In this document: positions 27,833 through 36,840 of the stretch, in pieces
Layout: each line of letters begins with the position of its first letter
Position numbering within the stretch: the first letter of the stretch is position 1
NCBI RefSeq assembly: GCF_000494755.1
Contig: NC_022657.1
Span: 1,774,001-1,838,000 of the forward strand
Reading direction: 5' to 3'
DNA from: Amorphoplanes friuliensis DSM 7358
Lineage (GTDB): Bacteria; Actinomycetota; Actinomycetes; Mycobacteriales; Micromonosporaceae
DNA: 64,000 nt
Notes under the pieces: model-generated
Told to the model about the DNA's origin: nothing
The model's database searches: none
Seen by the model: only the letters and a program-made list of their open reading frames with translations
Translations under genes and position numbers: made by a program

Positions 27833-28294
27833 ATGAGCAGTGATGCATCGTTGGCCGCTGCGGTCCAGGCAGCCGCCTCCGGCGACCGATCCGCAGCGGT
27901 CAACCACTATGTGCAGGCCGGCCAAGCGATGTCGGACACTGACCCTGGTGGAGCAACCTACGCGTTCTTGTTGGCCTCTCAACACGCCGACGACGACGAG
28001 ATGAAAGACAGGCTTGCCGAGCAAGCACAGCAATTTTCCTTGGCGGCGGGCAATTACGACAAGGCATCAGAGATTGCGTTAGCGCGAGCATCTTCCGCAG
28101 AGTCTGCCGATGACAGGCTGACTGCCGTGAGGCTGTACCTCGCCTGTACGGTGTATGCAGCGACGTACCTCGCTGAAGCAGCGAAAAGCAGCTTGGCTGC
28201 CAATTCAATTGCCGCGGGCATTGAGGCCATGGACAGCACGCTTGAGCGCATTAATTATTGTCGTGGTCGCCTTCGCGACTTAACTAAAGCATGA
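27833..28294 (+). CDS. Small alpha-helical (TPR/SNAP-like) protein
   Basis: About 153 residues from ATG 27833 with AGGAAGGA well placed upstream; the frame is open from 27734 but has no start signal there. It is Ala-rich and almost wholly helical, with repeated hairpins (AAASGDRSAAVNHYVQAGQA, AAGNYDKASEIALARASSAE) like TPR or SNAP-type scaffolds. No catalytic motif. It follows the kinase gene after about 180 nt and may be the last gene of the operon. Confidence 0.7.
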   Translation: MSSDASLAAAVQAAASGDRSAAVNHYVQAGQAMSDTDPGGATYAFLLASQHADDDEMKDRLAEQAQQFSLAAGNYDKASEIALARASSAESADDRLTAVRLYLACTVYAATYLAEAAKSSLAANSIAAGIEAMDSTLERINYCRGRLRDLTKA

Positions 28295-28449
28295 CGGTGT
28301 GGTCGGGGGTTGTCGAACGTAGCTAAGTGTCAAGGTGTCATTTTGTTAGATCGAACTTCTAACTATTGCCTGCCCTCCTCGTTTGCCGACGCGACCTCCG
28401 CCATCCACGCATCATTCTGCAAAGCGATGATTCGCTCGTAGTCAAGTAC

Positions 28450-29360
28450 TAAGGCGTTCTCTGCCAATTTGTCACCGAGTCCGGTGAGGTAACGTGACGC
28501 AGCAGGCGCCGAGCGTGGTCGGCCTGGTCCCAGGGGTCGACCACTGCGTTGAACTGTTCGAACGAATCGAGTTTGGAAAACGGAACCAGGTGGTTGCGGC
28601 GGAACCAATCGAACTGGCCTTCCACGCCGCCTTTCTCGTGAGCCCCGCGCGGCCCGGTCTGGGAATAGAAAGCCTCCAGGCTGACGTGAGAACGAAACGC
28701 CGTCCAGTGTGCGGTCACCACCCGCTGGAGTGAGAAACCCATGACCCGGGCGACGGCCGAGCGCAGGCTGTCGTGCAGGACTTGGCCGGTCGGTACTCCG
28801 CCGAGCACGGCGAGGGCGTACACGAGGCCTTCAGACACGCCTCCTCGCCGCCGGAGGTCGAGATCCGGTGCACTGCCTTGCCGGAGTAGGACATCCGGAA
28901 GGAGAAAAACATGCAGGTCACCGGCTCGCCGGAGATGAACCGCGACCTCACCGAAATCGACTTCTGCCTCGGCGCCGGGGCCGTCCGCCTGCGGAACGAA
29001 CGCTTCCACCGGCGGCCGGCCGGTCTTAACCCTGGTCTGTGCCGTGCGCTCTCGGACGTAGCGGCGCACTACCGGATAGGAACGTCGGCCACCGCGTGCC
29101 CGGTGATCAACCGGTCGAAGATCCGTTTGCTCGTGTGTCGTTGCTTGCGTGGCGGGTCCAAGCCCGCGCGGATGATCCCGTCGGTCACTGGCTTGAATGG
29201 TCGAGTTTCGACAGCCGAGCCGGCTGCGGCTTATGCGGCTGCCGCCACGCCGACGCCTTGGCGACCGGCCGCCGCGACACCCAATACTTGATCTTGATCG
29301 CCCGGCCGGACGAGCCCGCGAGCATCCCGGCGGGTCGCCGCGTAGAGCTCAACTTTCGAC
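28450..29360 (-). pseudogene. Decayed IS21-family transposase (IstA)
   Basis: Pieces of one IstA protein lie in different minus-strand frames. Near 29350 VELYAATRRDARG, then HTH-like VSRRPVAKASAWR and PRKQRHTSKRIFDRLI, then a frame change at about 29070 into YPVVRRYVRERTAQTRVKTG and AFVPQADGPGAEAEVDFGEV (catalytic DDE start), another near 28870 (FFSFRMSYSGKAVHRIS), and finally LRSAVARVMGFSLQRVVTAH, GAHEKGGVEGQFDWFRRNHL. At least three frameshifts make it non-functional. No istB is seen. TGTCAAGGTGTCATTTTG at 28327 may be an IS end; no matching end was found on the other side. Confidence 0.8.
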
Positions 29361-29597
29361 GCAGGCGGTATCAGCAAGCACCTCAGCAGACGGACCGATG
29401 CTCCCACCGCCGAGAGTGGTGTCGCTACTGAAGACTAGAGCCACTTTCGCCTGCTTCCGGTCAATTCATTCTACCCCGCGTCGTGCAAGGCTGGATTAAT
29501 GTGACTTGGGGCAGTCGTTCGACAACAACCTCACCTAGTAAAAGGCAGCCATAGAAAAAAGACAAACGACGTATTCAATGCGTGCTGAACGGATACG
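29361..29597. other. Intergenic stretch without a gene
   Basis: Lies between the IstA remnant and the 3' end of the TIR-STAND-WD40 gene. Nothing gene-like is visible; part may be IS-flanking sequence. Confidence 0.4.
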
Positions 29598-32500
29598 CTA
29601 CGCTATCTCCAAACCATACCCGGCTCGCTCTTCAGGTGTAAGGTTACGGAACGTTCGCCGACGTGCCTTCGACAGAAGGCCATCGAGCGATAGGTCTTCA
29701 AATATTCGCACGGTGCCGTCGTGTGAGGCCGTGACAATTCTTGTACCGCTAGCGTCATACGTTGCGGACCCCACCATTTCGGTGTGCTGTCGGAATATAT
29801 GCAACTGCTCGCCATTTGTTGCTCGCCATACTCGCACAGTGCGGTCACCCGAAGCGCTGACGATGCGGATTCCGTCAGGAGCAAAGGATGCCGATCGCAC
29901 CCAGTCCTCGTGAGCATCCATTACGAGGATTGAATCGCCGGTGCTCGGGTCCCACACTCGCGCCGTCGCATCCTCCGAGGCTGTGACGACTTGATCACCA
30001 AGAGGCGAGTAATTGGCGGATCGCACCCAGTCACCGTGACCGTCCAACGACAGTACCTCTATCGATGAAGCTATAGACCAGATCTTCGCGGTTCGATCCG
30101 CGGAAGCGGTCAGAATGTGAAGGCCGTCCGGTGAGAAAGTCACTGAAAGCACTGGAGCTTGATGCCCGATCAGCTCAGCAATCTTCTCGCCTGTCGTGAG
30201 ACTCCACATAGAAACCGATTTATCAGAGGATGCTGTCGCCAGCCGCTCGCCATCGTGTGATAGCGCGATATCCCTGATCCAATCAGCGTGCGCCTCAATA
30301 GTCATAAGGCACTCTCCGCTGGCCGTGTCCCACACTCGGGCCGTCCCATCGGACGAGCCCGTTAAGACAGTCGTACCGTCCGGCGAAAAGATCGATTTTG
30401 CAACGCGAGTCCGGTGTCCCTCCAATTTAATTCTTCGCGCCAGCTCACCCAGCACAACAACCTCCGCCGATCCGTCTTCCTTAGCAATTGCGAGGGAGGA
30501 ACCAGACGGAGACCAGCAGGCGCTTCGCACTCTTGTCCGGTACCTGGCAACCACGAACTGGTCAGGATTTTCTTCTACAGTCCATACGCGGGCGATGCCA
30601 TCTTCGGACGCCGTAACGACGTGGATGCCGTCCGGGGAGAAGTCGGCGTCGCGCACCCTATTTTTGTGTCCGCGAAGTGCTACCTTTTCTGAGAAATCTT
30701 TGCTGTCCCAAACTCGTGCAGTTCCGTCACCCGAGCCCGTCAGGAGCCTGTCGCCGGTCGGTGACCATACCGATGCCCGTACCCGTCCTGAGTGCCCGTT
30801 AAGAACCTCTGTACATGACCCATCACTCGCGTTCCAAACCCTGGCTGTGCCGTCTTCGGACGCGGTTGCGATACGTACACCGTCCGGTGAAAAGTGTGGG
30901 CTGCGCAACCAGTCTTCATGCCCAATCAGGGTTCGCAATTGTTCCCCGGTCCAGAGGTCCCAAACGCGTGCAGAGTGATCAGATGAGGCGGTCACAAGAA
31001 GGGATTCGTCCGGAGAGACGTCTGTAGCGAGCACGATTCCTGTATGGCCTTCGAAGGTACTTAGGACAGAGCCGGACATATTCCAGACCTTGGCCGTGTG
31101 ATCCTCGGAGGCTGTAATTACGTGCTCAGAACAAGGGCAGAACGCAACGTGACGCACACGACCACTGTGGCCGGTGAGCCGCAATATTTCGGCTCCTGTA
31201 CCCACTGACCAGACACGCGCAGTGCAGTCCTCGGATCCACTGACGACGGTTCTGCCGTCAGGTGAGAAATCCGCGCTGCCAACGATGCCCGTGTGAGCGC
31301 CAAATACCGTCTCCGGCTCCGATGTGTCGGCTAATAGCCAGACCCGCGCCTTCCCGTCTTCACCGCTAGTAACAATCCGACTTCCATCAGGAGAGTAGCG
31401 TGCACTGAGCATAGGCCCGTCGTGGCCGTGAATTGAGTGGCGAAGGCGAGACTTGTCGACTGCCGAGTTTAGCGCGAGGATTGCGCGCGCGGTTGGCCCG
31501 TAGTCCTCGATTGCTGCTAGGGCAAGGAGTATTGATAGTTCTGGGTCTTCATTGAGGTTTCCTTGGACGCGCTCAGCTAGTTGCTCAGAATTTCTCTGCC
31601 TTGTTGCGGCGTCTGCGCGTCTGGAAGCCCGAAGGAAGTCAGCAAGGAGATTTTCGTGGTCGAGGTTTACCAATCCGCGACTGACAAGCCTGTCCGCGAC
31701 CACGAGCCGCTCGCCCTGGAGACCGTAAGAAGGTCGACGTTTGTTGACATGCCAGTCGCGAGCAGCGCGCTCTAGCTCGCTTCGCGCAAGCAGATCGGAG
31801 CGAGCAGCATTGATCGCCGTTTCCAACGGCGACCACACACGTAGGAGGGCCTCGTGGGCAACCTCCACCATCACTTCGCCGTTGTCTGCCCTGTCAGTCG
31901 TTAGCAAGCGCTGTTGGACGAAGGCCTCAACGATTCTTTCTTCGCCATTTCGGAACTCGGTGCGAGACACTCTTCGCTTAGTAGGCTGATTGTGAGCATC
32001 CAGGTTGACCATCTTCAGAAGGGTGGGAACGACTAACGTTCCATCAGGTCCTAAGGATTCGACGATCTGGTCTGCATAAGTCATGAGAACCCCAATGACT
32101 CCGCCAGCCTGAGCGTACCTCCCCCCGATGGCCATGTAGTCGGCGTCGGTGATCCTGCGCACTTGACGCCCTTGAACCTGGTCGTAGAGCCGACGTAAGG
32201 TATACGCGAGCAGGGGCAACGCATCCCCACCGGTCGTGTCCTCAACCATTCTTTCCTTTAGGCCCTCATCGAACGTCAGCCCTGTTTTGCGTGCCGGCTC
32301 TTCGATCACCTCTTGGAGTCGACCGCTCGTCATGGGGCCTACCAGAATCTGCCGTTGCACGACTTCGGCAAAGCGGGGCGTCTCTAAGAACCGACTTAAG
32401 AATTCGGAACGTAGTGTTGTCACCACCCATACCGGGCTACCACTGTATGTGGCGGCCAAGATGGCTTCACCAAATCGGGTTCGTTGGTCCGGCGATGCTC

Positions 32501-33377
32501 TTGTGATCAGCTCCTCCAGCTGATCGATGACTATTACGACGCAGGCATCCGCCTTGCCGTTGTAGTCAATTAGATCGCGGCTGATCTCCAACAAAGCGGT
32601 TGGCTCGGCATTAAGCAAATCCGATGTTGCTCGCCAGCCTTGCTGGTCAGACGGTGGCACAAGGCCGTTGATGCGCCTCGCCAGTGCGGAGAGGGGTGTT
32701 TCGCCATCCGTGGGCCGGAATGGCGGCACAATGATCCATTCTGTCGACATTTTCCTAAGCCGCGGTAGAAGGCCGGCGCGGAGAAGTGACGACTTTCCGC
32801 TTCCCGATGGGCCGATGATTGCAACACCTTGACGGCTCGGAGATAACCTCTGCTGGAAGCAGTTTAGAAGGTTGTCGACTTCTGTCGTACGGCCGAAGAA
32901 CACTGCGCTGTCAGATTCTTGAAATGCGGATAGGCCAGGATACGGCGGACGTTGCGGGTCCCAGGGGAAATCATCGAGCGGATCGAGCCCGAGCCGCATT
33001 AATGATTGCCACAGATGTTCCCAGCCCTTCTCTGTCCCGCCAGATAAATCCACCTGTTGGGTGTCCGCCAATAGAGAGTGCTTAACGCCGGGTTCAAGTC
33101 TTATTGGTATGATCGATTTGCGTAGTGATCGGGCGAGGGCCAGCTCCGCGAAGCACCACTTCGATGAGCAGGATGCCTCAGTCATGGCGAAGATTACTGC
33201 GTCACACCTTTGCAGGTGTGTATACAGCTCGTTCTCCCATGATCTGCCAGCGACTAAGCCCCGCCGTGGATCGAAGTCAAGAAATATGCTTTGGTACCCG
33301 TTCGCTGAGAGTCTATCGGCCAGCGCTTGCGTGGCGGCACCGTCGTCGCTGCTGTGGCTTATGAATAGCTGTGTCAA
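29598..33377 (-). CDS. TIR-STAND NTPase-WD40 protein, putative anti-phage sensor/effector
   Basis: 1259 residues from TTG 33377 (GAGAGG upstream). Residues 1-100: TIR domain (LFISHSSDDGAATQALADRL) with the NADase-type glutamate E78 in KWCFAEL. Residues ~140-560: nSTAND1-like NTPase, starting RPPYPGLSAFQESDSAVFFG, Walker A GPSGSGKS at 189-196, Walker B VIVIDQLEEL at 281-290, then helical and winged-helix parts (VEVAHEALLRVW). From ~640: fourteen WD40 repeats, two seven-bladed propellers; repeat 8 is degenerate (YRTRV start, no WD). Expected logic: propellers sense an invader, the STAND oligomerises, TIR degrades NAD+ or signals. Located in the island. Confidence 0.9.
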   Translation of the reverse strand: MTQLFISHSSDDGAATQALADRLSANGYQSIFLDFDPRRGLVAGRSWENELYTHLQRCDAVIFAMTEASCSSKWCFAELALARSLRKSIIPIRLEPGVKHSLLADTQQVDLSGGTEKGWEHLWQSLMRLGLDPLDDFPWDPQRPPYPGLSAFQESDSAVFFGRTTEVDNLLNCFQQRLSPSRQGVAIIGPSGSGKSSLLRAGLLPRLRKMSTEWIIVPPFRPTDGETPLSALARRINGLVPPSDQQGWRATSDLLNAEPTALLEISRDLIDYNGKADACVVIVIDQLEELITRASPDQRTRFGEAILAATYSGSPVWVVTTLRSEFLSRFLETPRFAEVVQRQILVGPMTSGRLQEVIEEPARKTGLTFDEGLKERMVEDTTGGDALPLLAYTLRRLYDQVQGRQVRRITDADYMAIGGRYAQAGGVIGVLMTYADQIVESLGPDGTLVVPTLLKMVNLDAHNQPTKRRVSRTEFRNGEERIVEAFVQQRLLTTDRADNGEVMVEVAHEALLRVWSPLETAINAARSDLLARSELERAARDWHVNKRRPSYGLQGERLVVADRLVSRGLVNLDHENLLADFLRASRRADAATRQRNSEQLAERVQGNLNEDPELSILLALAAIEDYGPTARAILALNSAVDKSRLRHSIHGHDGPMLSARYSPDGSRIVTSGEDGKARVWLLADTSEPETVFGAHTGIVGSADFSPDGRTVVSGSEDCTARVWSVGTGAEILRLTGHSGRVRHVAFCPCSEHVITASEDHTAKVWNMSGSVLSTFEGHTGIVLATDVSPDESLLVTASSDHSARVWDLWTGEQLRTLIGHEDWLRSPHFSPDGVRIATASEDGTARVWNASDGSCTEVLNGHSGRVRASVWSPTGDRLLTGSGDGTARVWDSKDFSEKVALRGHKNRVRDADFSPDGIHVVTASEDGIARVWTVEENPDQFVVARYRTRVRSACWSPSGSSLAIAKEDGSAEVVVLGELARRIKLEGHRTRVAKSIFSPDGTTVLTGSSDGTARVWDTASGECLMTIEAHADWIRDIALSHDGERLATASSDKSVSMWSLTTGEKIAELIGHQAPVLSVTFSPDGLHILTASADRTAKIWSIASSIEVLSLDGHGDWVRSANYSPLGDQVVTASEDATARVWDPSTGDSILVMDAHEDWVRSASFAPDGIRIVSASGDRTVRVWRATNGEQLHIFRQHTEMVGSATYDASGTRIVTASHDGTVRIFEDLSLDGLLSKARRRTFRNLTPEERAGYGLEIA

Positions 33378-33525
33378 CTGTGGCCTCTCAACGGTATGCG
33401 GAGCTGGGCGTGTCGTTACTCGTGGGTCATATTTCGTGCACTCGCTAATCGGATAATCCTTGTACTTGCATACTGGTCTGGCGGCGAAGAACTCCTCTGA
33501 CTCTCTCTTGGGTAGCAGAGGATAG

Positions 33526-33972
33526 CTAATAGTGGCAAAAGGTGATGCCTGGGGCTTCGCCGTTGAAGAAACCCGGCTTATCGATAAGCGCGCGCAAGGA
33601 AGGGCTACCGTTCCAGGCGATCGTCACCGTGCATTGGTCGTAGTATCCGAAACCGAAGAGACTGATCGGGCCTCGGCGTTCGCAATCTTCGACGGTGGCG
33701 GTGGTGCCGGTGCGCCGGGCGTCGGCGAAGTCGTGGCCGGTGAACCGTCCGACCGTCGTGGCGGTGGCAATCAAAACGAATGACAAGGCCAGCAGGATGA
33801 CGATGCCGAACAAGTTGGTCAGCCACTTGTTGCGCCTCGCATCGACGACCGGACTGACCTCAACGGCAGGCTCCTGCTTGGCGGCCCGAGTCCGGGTGAC
33901 GTCCGCCTCCGCTTCGGCGAGCAGTTCGGCCCTGCGACGCTTGCGGTAGGCCGCGTGGTTCTCCTCGGTCAT
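33526..33972 (-). CDS. DUF6346-like single-pass membrane protein
   Basis: A 148-residue protein with a charged cytoplasmic N-terminus, one membrane segment (LFGIVILLALSFVLIATATTV) and an exposed C-terminal domain with two cysteines (VEDCERRGP, YYDQCTVTIAW) that may pair. I associate this pattern with the DUF6346 family of Actinoplanes and relatives (recall, not checked). It is the last gene of a cassette with an EspC-like protein and two decayed genes and appears intact itself. Confidence 0.65.
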   Translation of the reverse strand: MTEENHAAYRKRRRAELLAEAEADVTRTRAAKQEPAVEVSPVVDARRNKWLTNLFGIVILLALSFVLIATATTVGRFTGHDFADARRTGTTATVEDCERRGPISLFGFGYYDQCTVTIAWNGSPSLRALIDKPGFFNGEAPGITFCHY

Positions 33973-33975
33973 CGC

Positions 33976-35020
33976 TTACCTCACGTTGATAGTTCGCATC
34001 ACATCGGCAGGCCGATCGCCCGGCGGATGCGGCTCATCGTTCAGCAGGCCGTCTCCGGTGGCTCCACCGTTCTGCAAGCTCTCATCTTGAGAGAGCATCG
34101 ACTGCAACCTTGGCCTTCGTGCCGTAGACGACCTCGTCGGTTGCTCCAAGGCACGGTACGCGGACTTGTACGCCCCCGAGACGCCCTCGCTGTCCGCCAG
34201 GTAGTGGTCCGCCTGATGCACTTGATGGAGTTCAGGAAGAGCGATCCTTACGTCGTTCTGAGATGGTTTCGTCCATGGAACTACCGACGCGGGCCGAGAT
34301 CGCCGCAAAAGCGGGGAATTTGCTGCCCAGCGCCGGATGGCATCATTTAGGCGCTCAAGAACCTTCGCTATCTTCGCCGTGCACTCGGCGACCAGCAGCG
34401 CCACTTCGGCAAGAACCTTCGGGATAGCCACCACCAACAGGGCTTGGAGGGCTTTGGAGATGGCCGTACCGACTACCTCGGCTAAAAGGTCGCGCACAGT
34501 GTTGCGAACGACGCCGACGATGCTGCCGGCGATCAACGACGCCTCGGCCATGGCGTCGACCACCTCGCCCAACACGAGAGCGCCGTCGGCCATTTGAGCG
34601 GCCTTCCCCCGGTACGCCGTGGCCGCGTCCGAGCCCCAGTGCGACGTGGTCGATTCGACCTGACCGGCGAAGTACTCGGTCGCTTCGTACGAGCCCGTTT
34701 GCAGGTTGCGCCATGTCGCCGCGTGTCCTCGATTTCTTTTGGATCACCGGCGAGCCAGTCCAACAGCTCACGCGAAAAGTCCACGTGTTTCATCAGCCAC
34801 CCCACTCCAGCCCCGAAGATCGCCTGGAATGGGTCCAAGATGGCGCCGAGCCCGTGGAGCCCACCACTGCGCCGTTGCGGAGGGTGCTCAGGCTGTTGCC
34901 ATCAGTGAAGCCGTCCTTGACGCTCATTGCGGCTTCTAGGATGCCGGCGCTCTCGTAACCCTTCGTGTCGGCTTCCGGGGTGATAAGACTTGGTCGTGAA
35001 ATCGCCGCTGCGTCACTCAC
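33976..35020 (-). pseudogene. Decayed WXG100/type VII secretion-associated protein
   Basis: Three frames make one protein. From GTG 35020: SDAAAISRPSLITPEADTKG, AAMSVKDGFTDGN; a shift near 34862 gives GLHGLGAILDPFQAIFGAGV, WLMKHVDFSRELLDWLAGDP; a second shift near 34728 gives HAATWRNLQTGSYEATEYFA, HWGSDAATAYRGKAAQMADG, then a helical C-terminus to 33976. HWGSDAATAY resembles the WXG-type hairpin motif of type VII substrates. The last frame alone is open from ATG 34593 (205 residues). The start overlaps the EspC-like stop (GTGA). Confidence 0.7.
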
Positions 35021-35322
35021 CGAGTGCCTCGTAGCCGCTCGGCAGGGCATTCATCGCTGTGGTCGAAGTCGTTGGCCATAGCACGGAGCAGGTCCGCGAG
35101 GGGTCGCATACCGACTACGGCCCTGCGGTAGGAGGCGATCGCTTCGTCCCTATGCGGATTCAAGTAAGCACTCGTGAACAAGGGCCCGACTGGATACCCG
35201 TACGCGTTGCTCGATGCCCTGATGAAGGACACCGCGCCTCGGGCCTCGTCGAGCATCCGGGACACCTCGTCGACCTCTCGCGCATGCTTGCGTACCTCGT
35301 CAGTGGGGATGACGATGCCCAT
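35017..35322 (-). CDS. EspC-like type VII secretion target protein
   Basis: A 101-residue helical protein of the kind annotated as type VII secretion target/ESX-1 EspC-like: GIVIPTDEVRKHAREVDEVS, then ISASS-like segment FIRASSNAYGYPVGPLFTSA and LADLLRAMANDFDHSD. It overlaps the upstream gene stop by one base and the downstream pseudogene start by 4 nt, so the cassette was one operon. It is intact, unlike its two neighbours. No EccC or other ESX core gene is in the window. Confidence 0.75.
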   Translation of the reverse strand: MGIVIPTDEVRKHAREVDEVSRMLDEARGAVSFIRASSNAYGYPVGPLFTSAYLNPHRDEAIASYRRAVVGMRPLADLLRAMANDFDHSDECPAERLRGTR

Positions 35323-35714
35323 TAGCGTTGCTCCTCGCCGTCGTCCAATGCCGGGTAGCGAGTCGAATAGGCATCCGTGATGAACACCGCGGTGCTAGAA
35401 CTTGCGCTGTACATACCAGGCATGATGGTGCTGACTTGTTCGGCGAGTCGCGCCTGAGCATGCTCCGAGGTCGCCAGTACAAGCCGCGCCAGTTCGTCCC
35501 GGGACAGGTCGTCGGACGCCGAGTTAATTTGCAGATCTGCCAGTCCACTACGGAGTCGACGCGGATCGTCATGCCGCCGCCGCCGCCGCCGCCGCCGTCC
35601 GTACCGTGACAGCCGCCGCCTCCAGTCCGGCGCTGAGCTGCAGCGCCAGTTGTTTTCGCTCTTCGACTCGCGCGCCTGGAAAGAGCTAATTGTCTGGTTA
35701 GGATCGAGCGGCAC
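35322..35714 (-). pseudogene. Decayed YbaB/EbfC-family nucleoid-associated protein
   Basis: Starts at GTG 35714 with PLDPNQTISSFQAR, then shifts to ERKQLALQLSAGLEAAAVTV, then to a Gly run followed by MTIRVDSV, then to GLADLQINSASDDLSRDELA, QARLAEQVSTIMPGMY. The pattern (helical part, TIRVDS strand, Q/L helix) fits YbaB/EbfC-type proteins that accompany EspC-like genes. At least three frameshifts are needed; two lie beside a (GCC)8 run at 35573-35597 that encodes the Gly linker and may be a slippage site. Confidence 0.65.
35573..35597. repeat. (GCC)8 trinucleotide run
   Basis: Eight GCC units on + (GGC on the coding strand) inside the decayed YbaB-like gene, encoding a polyglycine linker in one frame. 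Confidence 0.9.
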
Positions 35715-35780
35715 GTCACAACCTCCCGATGGTGCGGGACGACAGTGTAGAACGAGGTATTGCCGTTAGTCAGGAGGGAT

Positions 35781-35804
35781 CACTTTCTGTAAGCATAGAA
35801 AGTG
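35781..35804. repeat. Perfect 8-bp inverted repeat at the island edge
   Basis: CACTTTCT-N8-AGAAAGTG lies upstream of the decayed YbaB-like gene, in AT-richer DNA. It could be an operator or a terminator at the boundary between island and arsenic locus. Confidence 0.5.
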
Positions 35805-35854
35805 TGCCAACTCTCCAGCGGCGTCGGTCGATCATGCGCGGTTGTCACCGCCGG

Positions 35855-36840
35855 CTAGTGCGAAGCCGACCACAACGGTGCCGTGCGCCATTGGTTACTA
35901 TCAGTGGTGGTCCATGATGCGTTTGTCGACTTCGGATAGGCATGAACGCGTGGCGGGTGGCACGGGGGCGGCGAGGGTGACGGGTGCGGCCAGGGTGCCG
36001 CGTTGCTGCCGTAGCGGTCGGTCAGTAGCTGCGGGGTGGCGAGGCTTGCAATGCCGAAGCCGAGCCCGAACGCCGTGACGGTCAGGACCGCACCGGTGCG
36101 GCTGCCGGCCAGCAACGGCATGGTCAAGGCGGCCGCGGCCTGGAGGGTGAAGACCGCCGCGACAACTCGGTGCAGGCGTACGCGGTGGTTTGCGACGGTC
36201 AGCGCGAGGCGACCGGTGACCGAGGGGACGCCGAGGAGGCCGGCGATCGTGGCGGCGAAGGTGGCCGGATGTCCCTGCTCGGTGAGGAAGCCGACCAGGT
36301 GGACGGTCATCGCGCTCATGGCGGCGCCGTGGGCGACAAAAGCGACGGCCAGGAACCAGAACCGGGCGTCGCGCAACGCCAGCCGCCGGCCGGTTGACGT
36401 CGCTTGTGGATTCGCGGTGGGCGTGTGGGGCGGTCTGCGGATGACAAAAGCGTGCAGCGGCACGGCGATCCCGGCGTACAGGGTGGCGAAGAGGAGGAGC
36501 GTGGTGCGCCAGCCGTACCGGTCGGTGAGGAGGCCGGTCAGGGGCATGAAGATGGTGCTGGCGAAGCCGGCAACGACGATCATCGCCAGGACCGCCCGCG
36601 GGCGGCGGGTGGCGTCGAACCAGCTGACGATGACCGCGGTGGCCGGTTCGTAGAGAGCCATCGCCATGGCGGCGCCGAGGCCGACGAAGACGGCGTAGAG
36701 CTGCCAGGTGGTGTGGACCTGGGACCAGGCGACCAGCATGGCCGCTCCGCCGAGCGAACCGCAGGTCATCAGTACAGGGTGCCGTAGCCGATGGTCTGGG
36801 TGATGGCGAAGACCGCGACGATGCGCCGGCCGTGCGGCAT
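35855..36840 (-). pseudogene. Decayed MFS transporter of the arsenic locus
   Basis: The proper start is ATG 36840, sharing one base with the arsO stop (TGATG). It reads PHGRRIVAVFAITQTIGYGT and then meets TGA near 36770; homologous sequence resumes in another frame at LMTCGSLGGAAMLVAW, so roughly one to two membrane helices seem to be missing. The middle is well kept (VFVGLGAAMAMALYEPATAV, LLTDRYGWRTTLLLFATLYA). Near 35985 the frame shifts again (GTLAAPVTLAAPV) and the C-terminus is lost at the island edge. In actinobacterial ars loci such an MFS gene often follows arsO. Confidence 0.75.

Noticed and set aside
29598..33377. Many open frames on the + strand opposite the TIR-STAND-WD40 gene
   Set aside because: They are shadows of the WD40 repeats and have no ribosome binding sites or domains.
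35573..35597. Poly-GCC run as a CRISPR or VNTR locus
   Set aside because: A single trinucleotide run inside a decayed coding sequence, not an array with spacers.
21406..35850. Integrative element with att repeats at tRNA-Met
   Set aside because: I found no copy of the tRNA 3' end near 35.7-36 kb and no integrase gene, so a classical integrated element is not supported.
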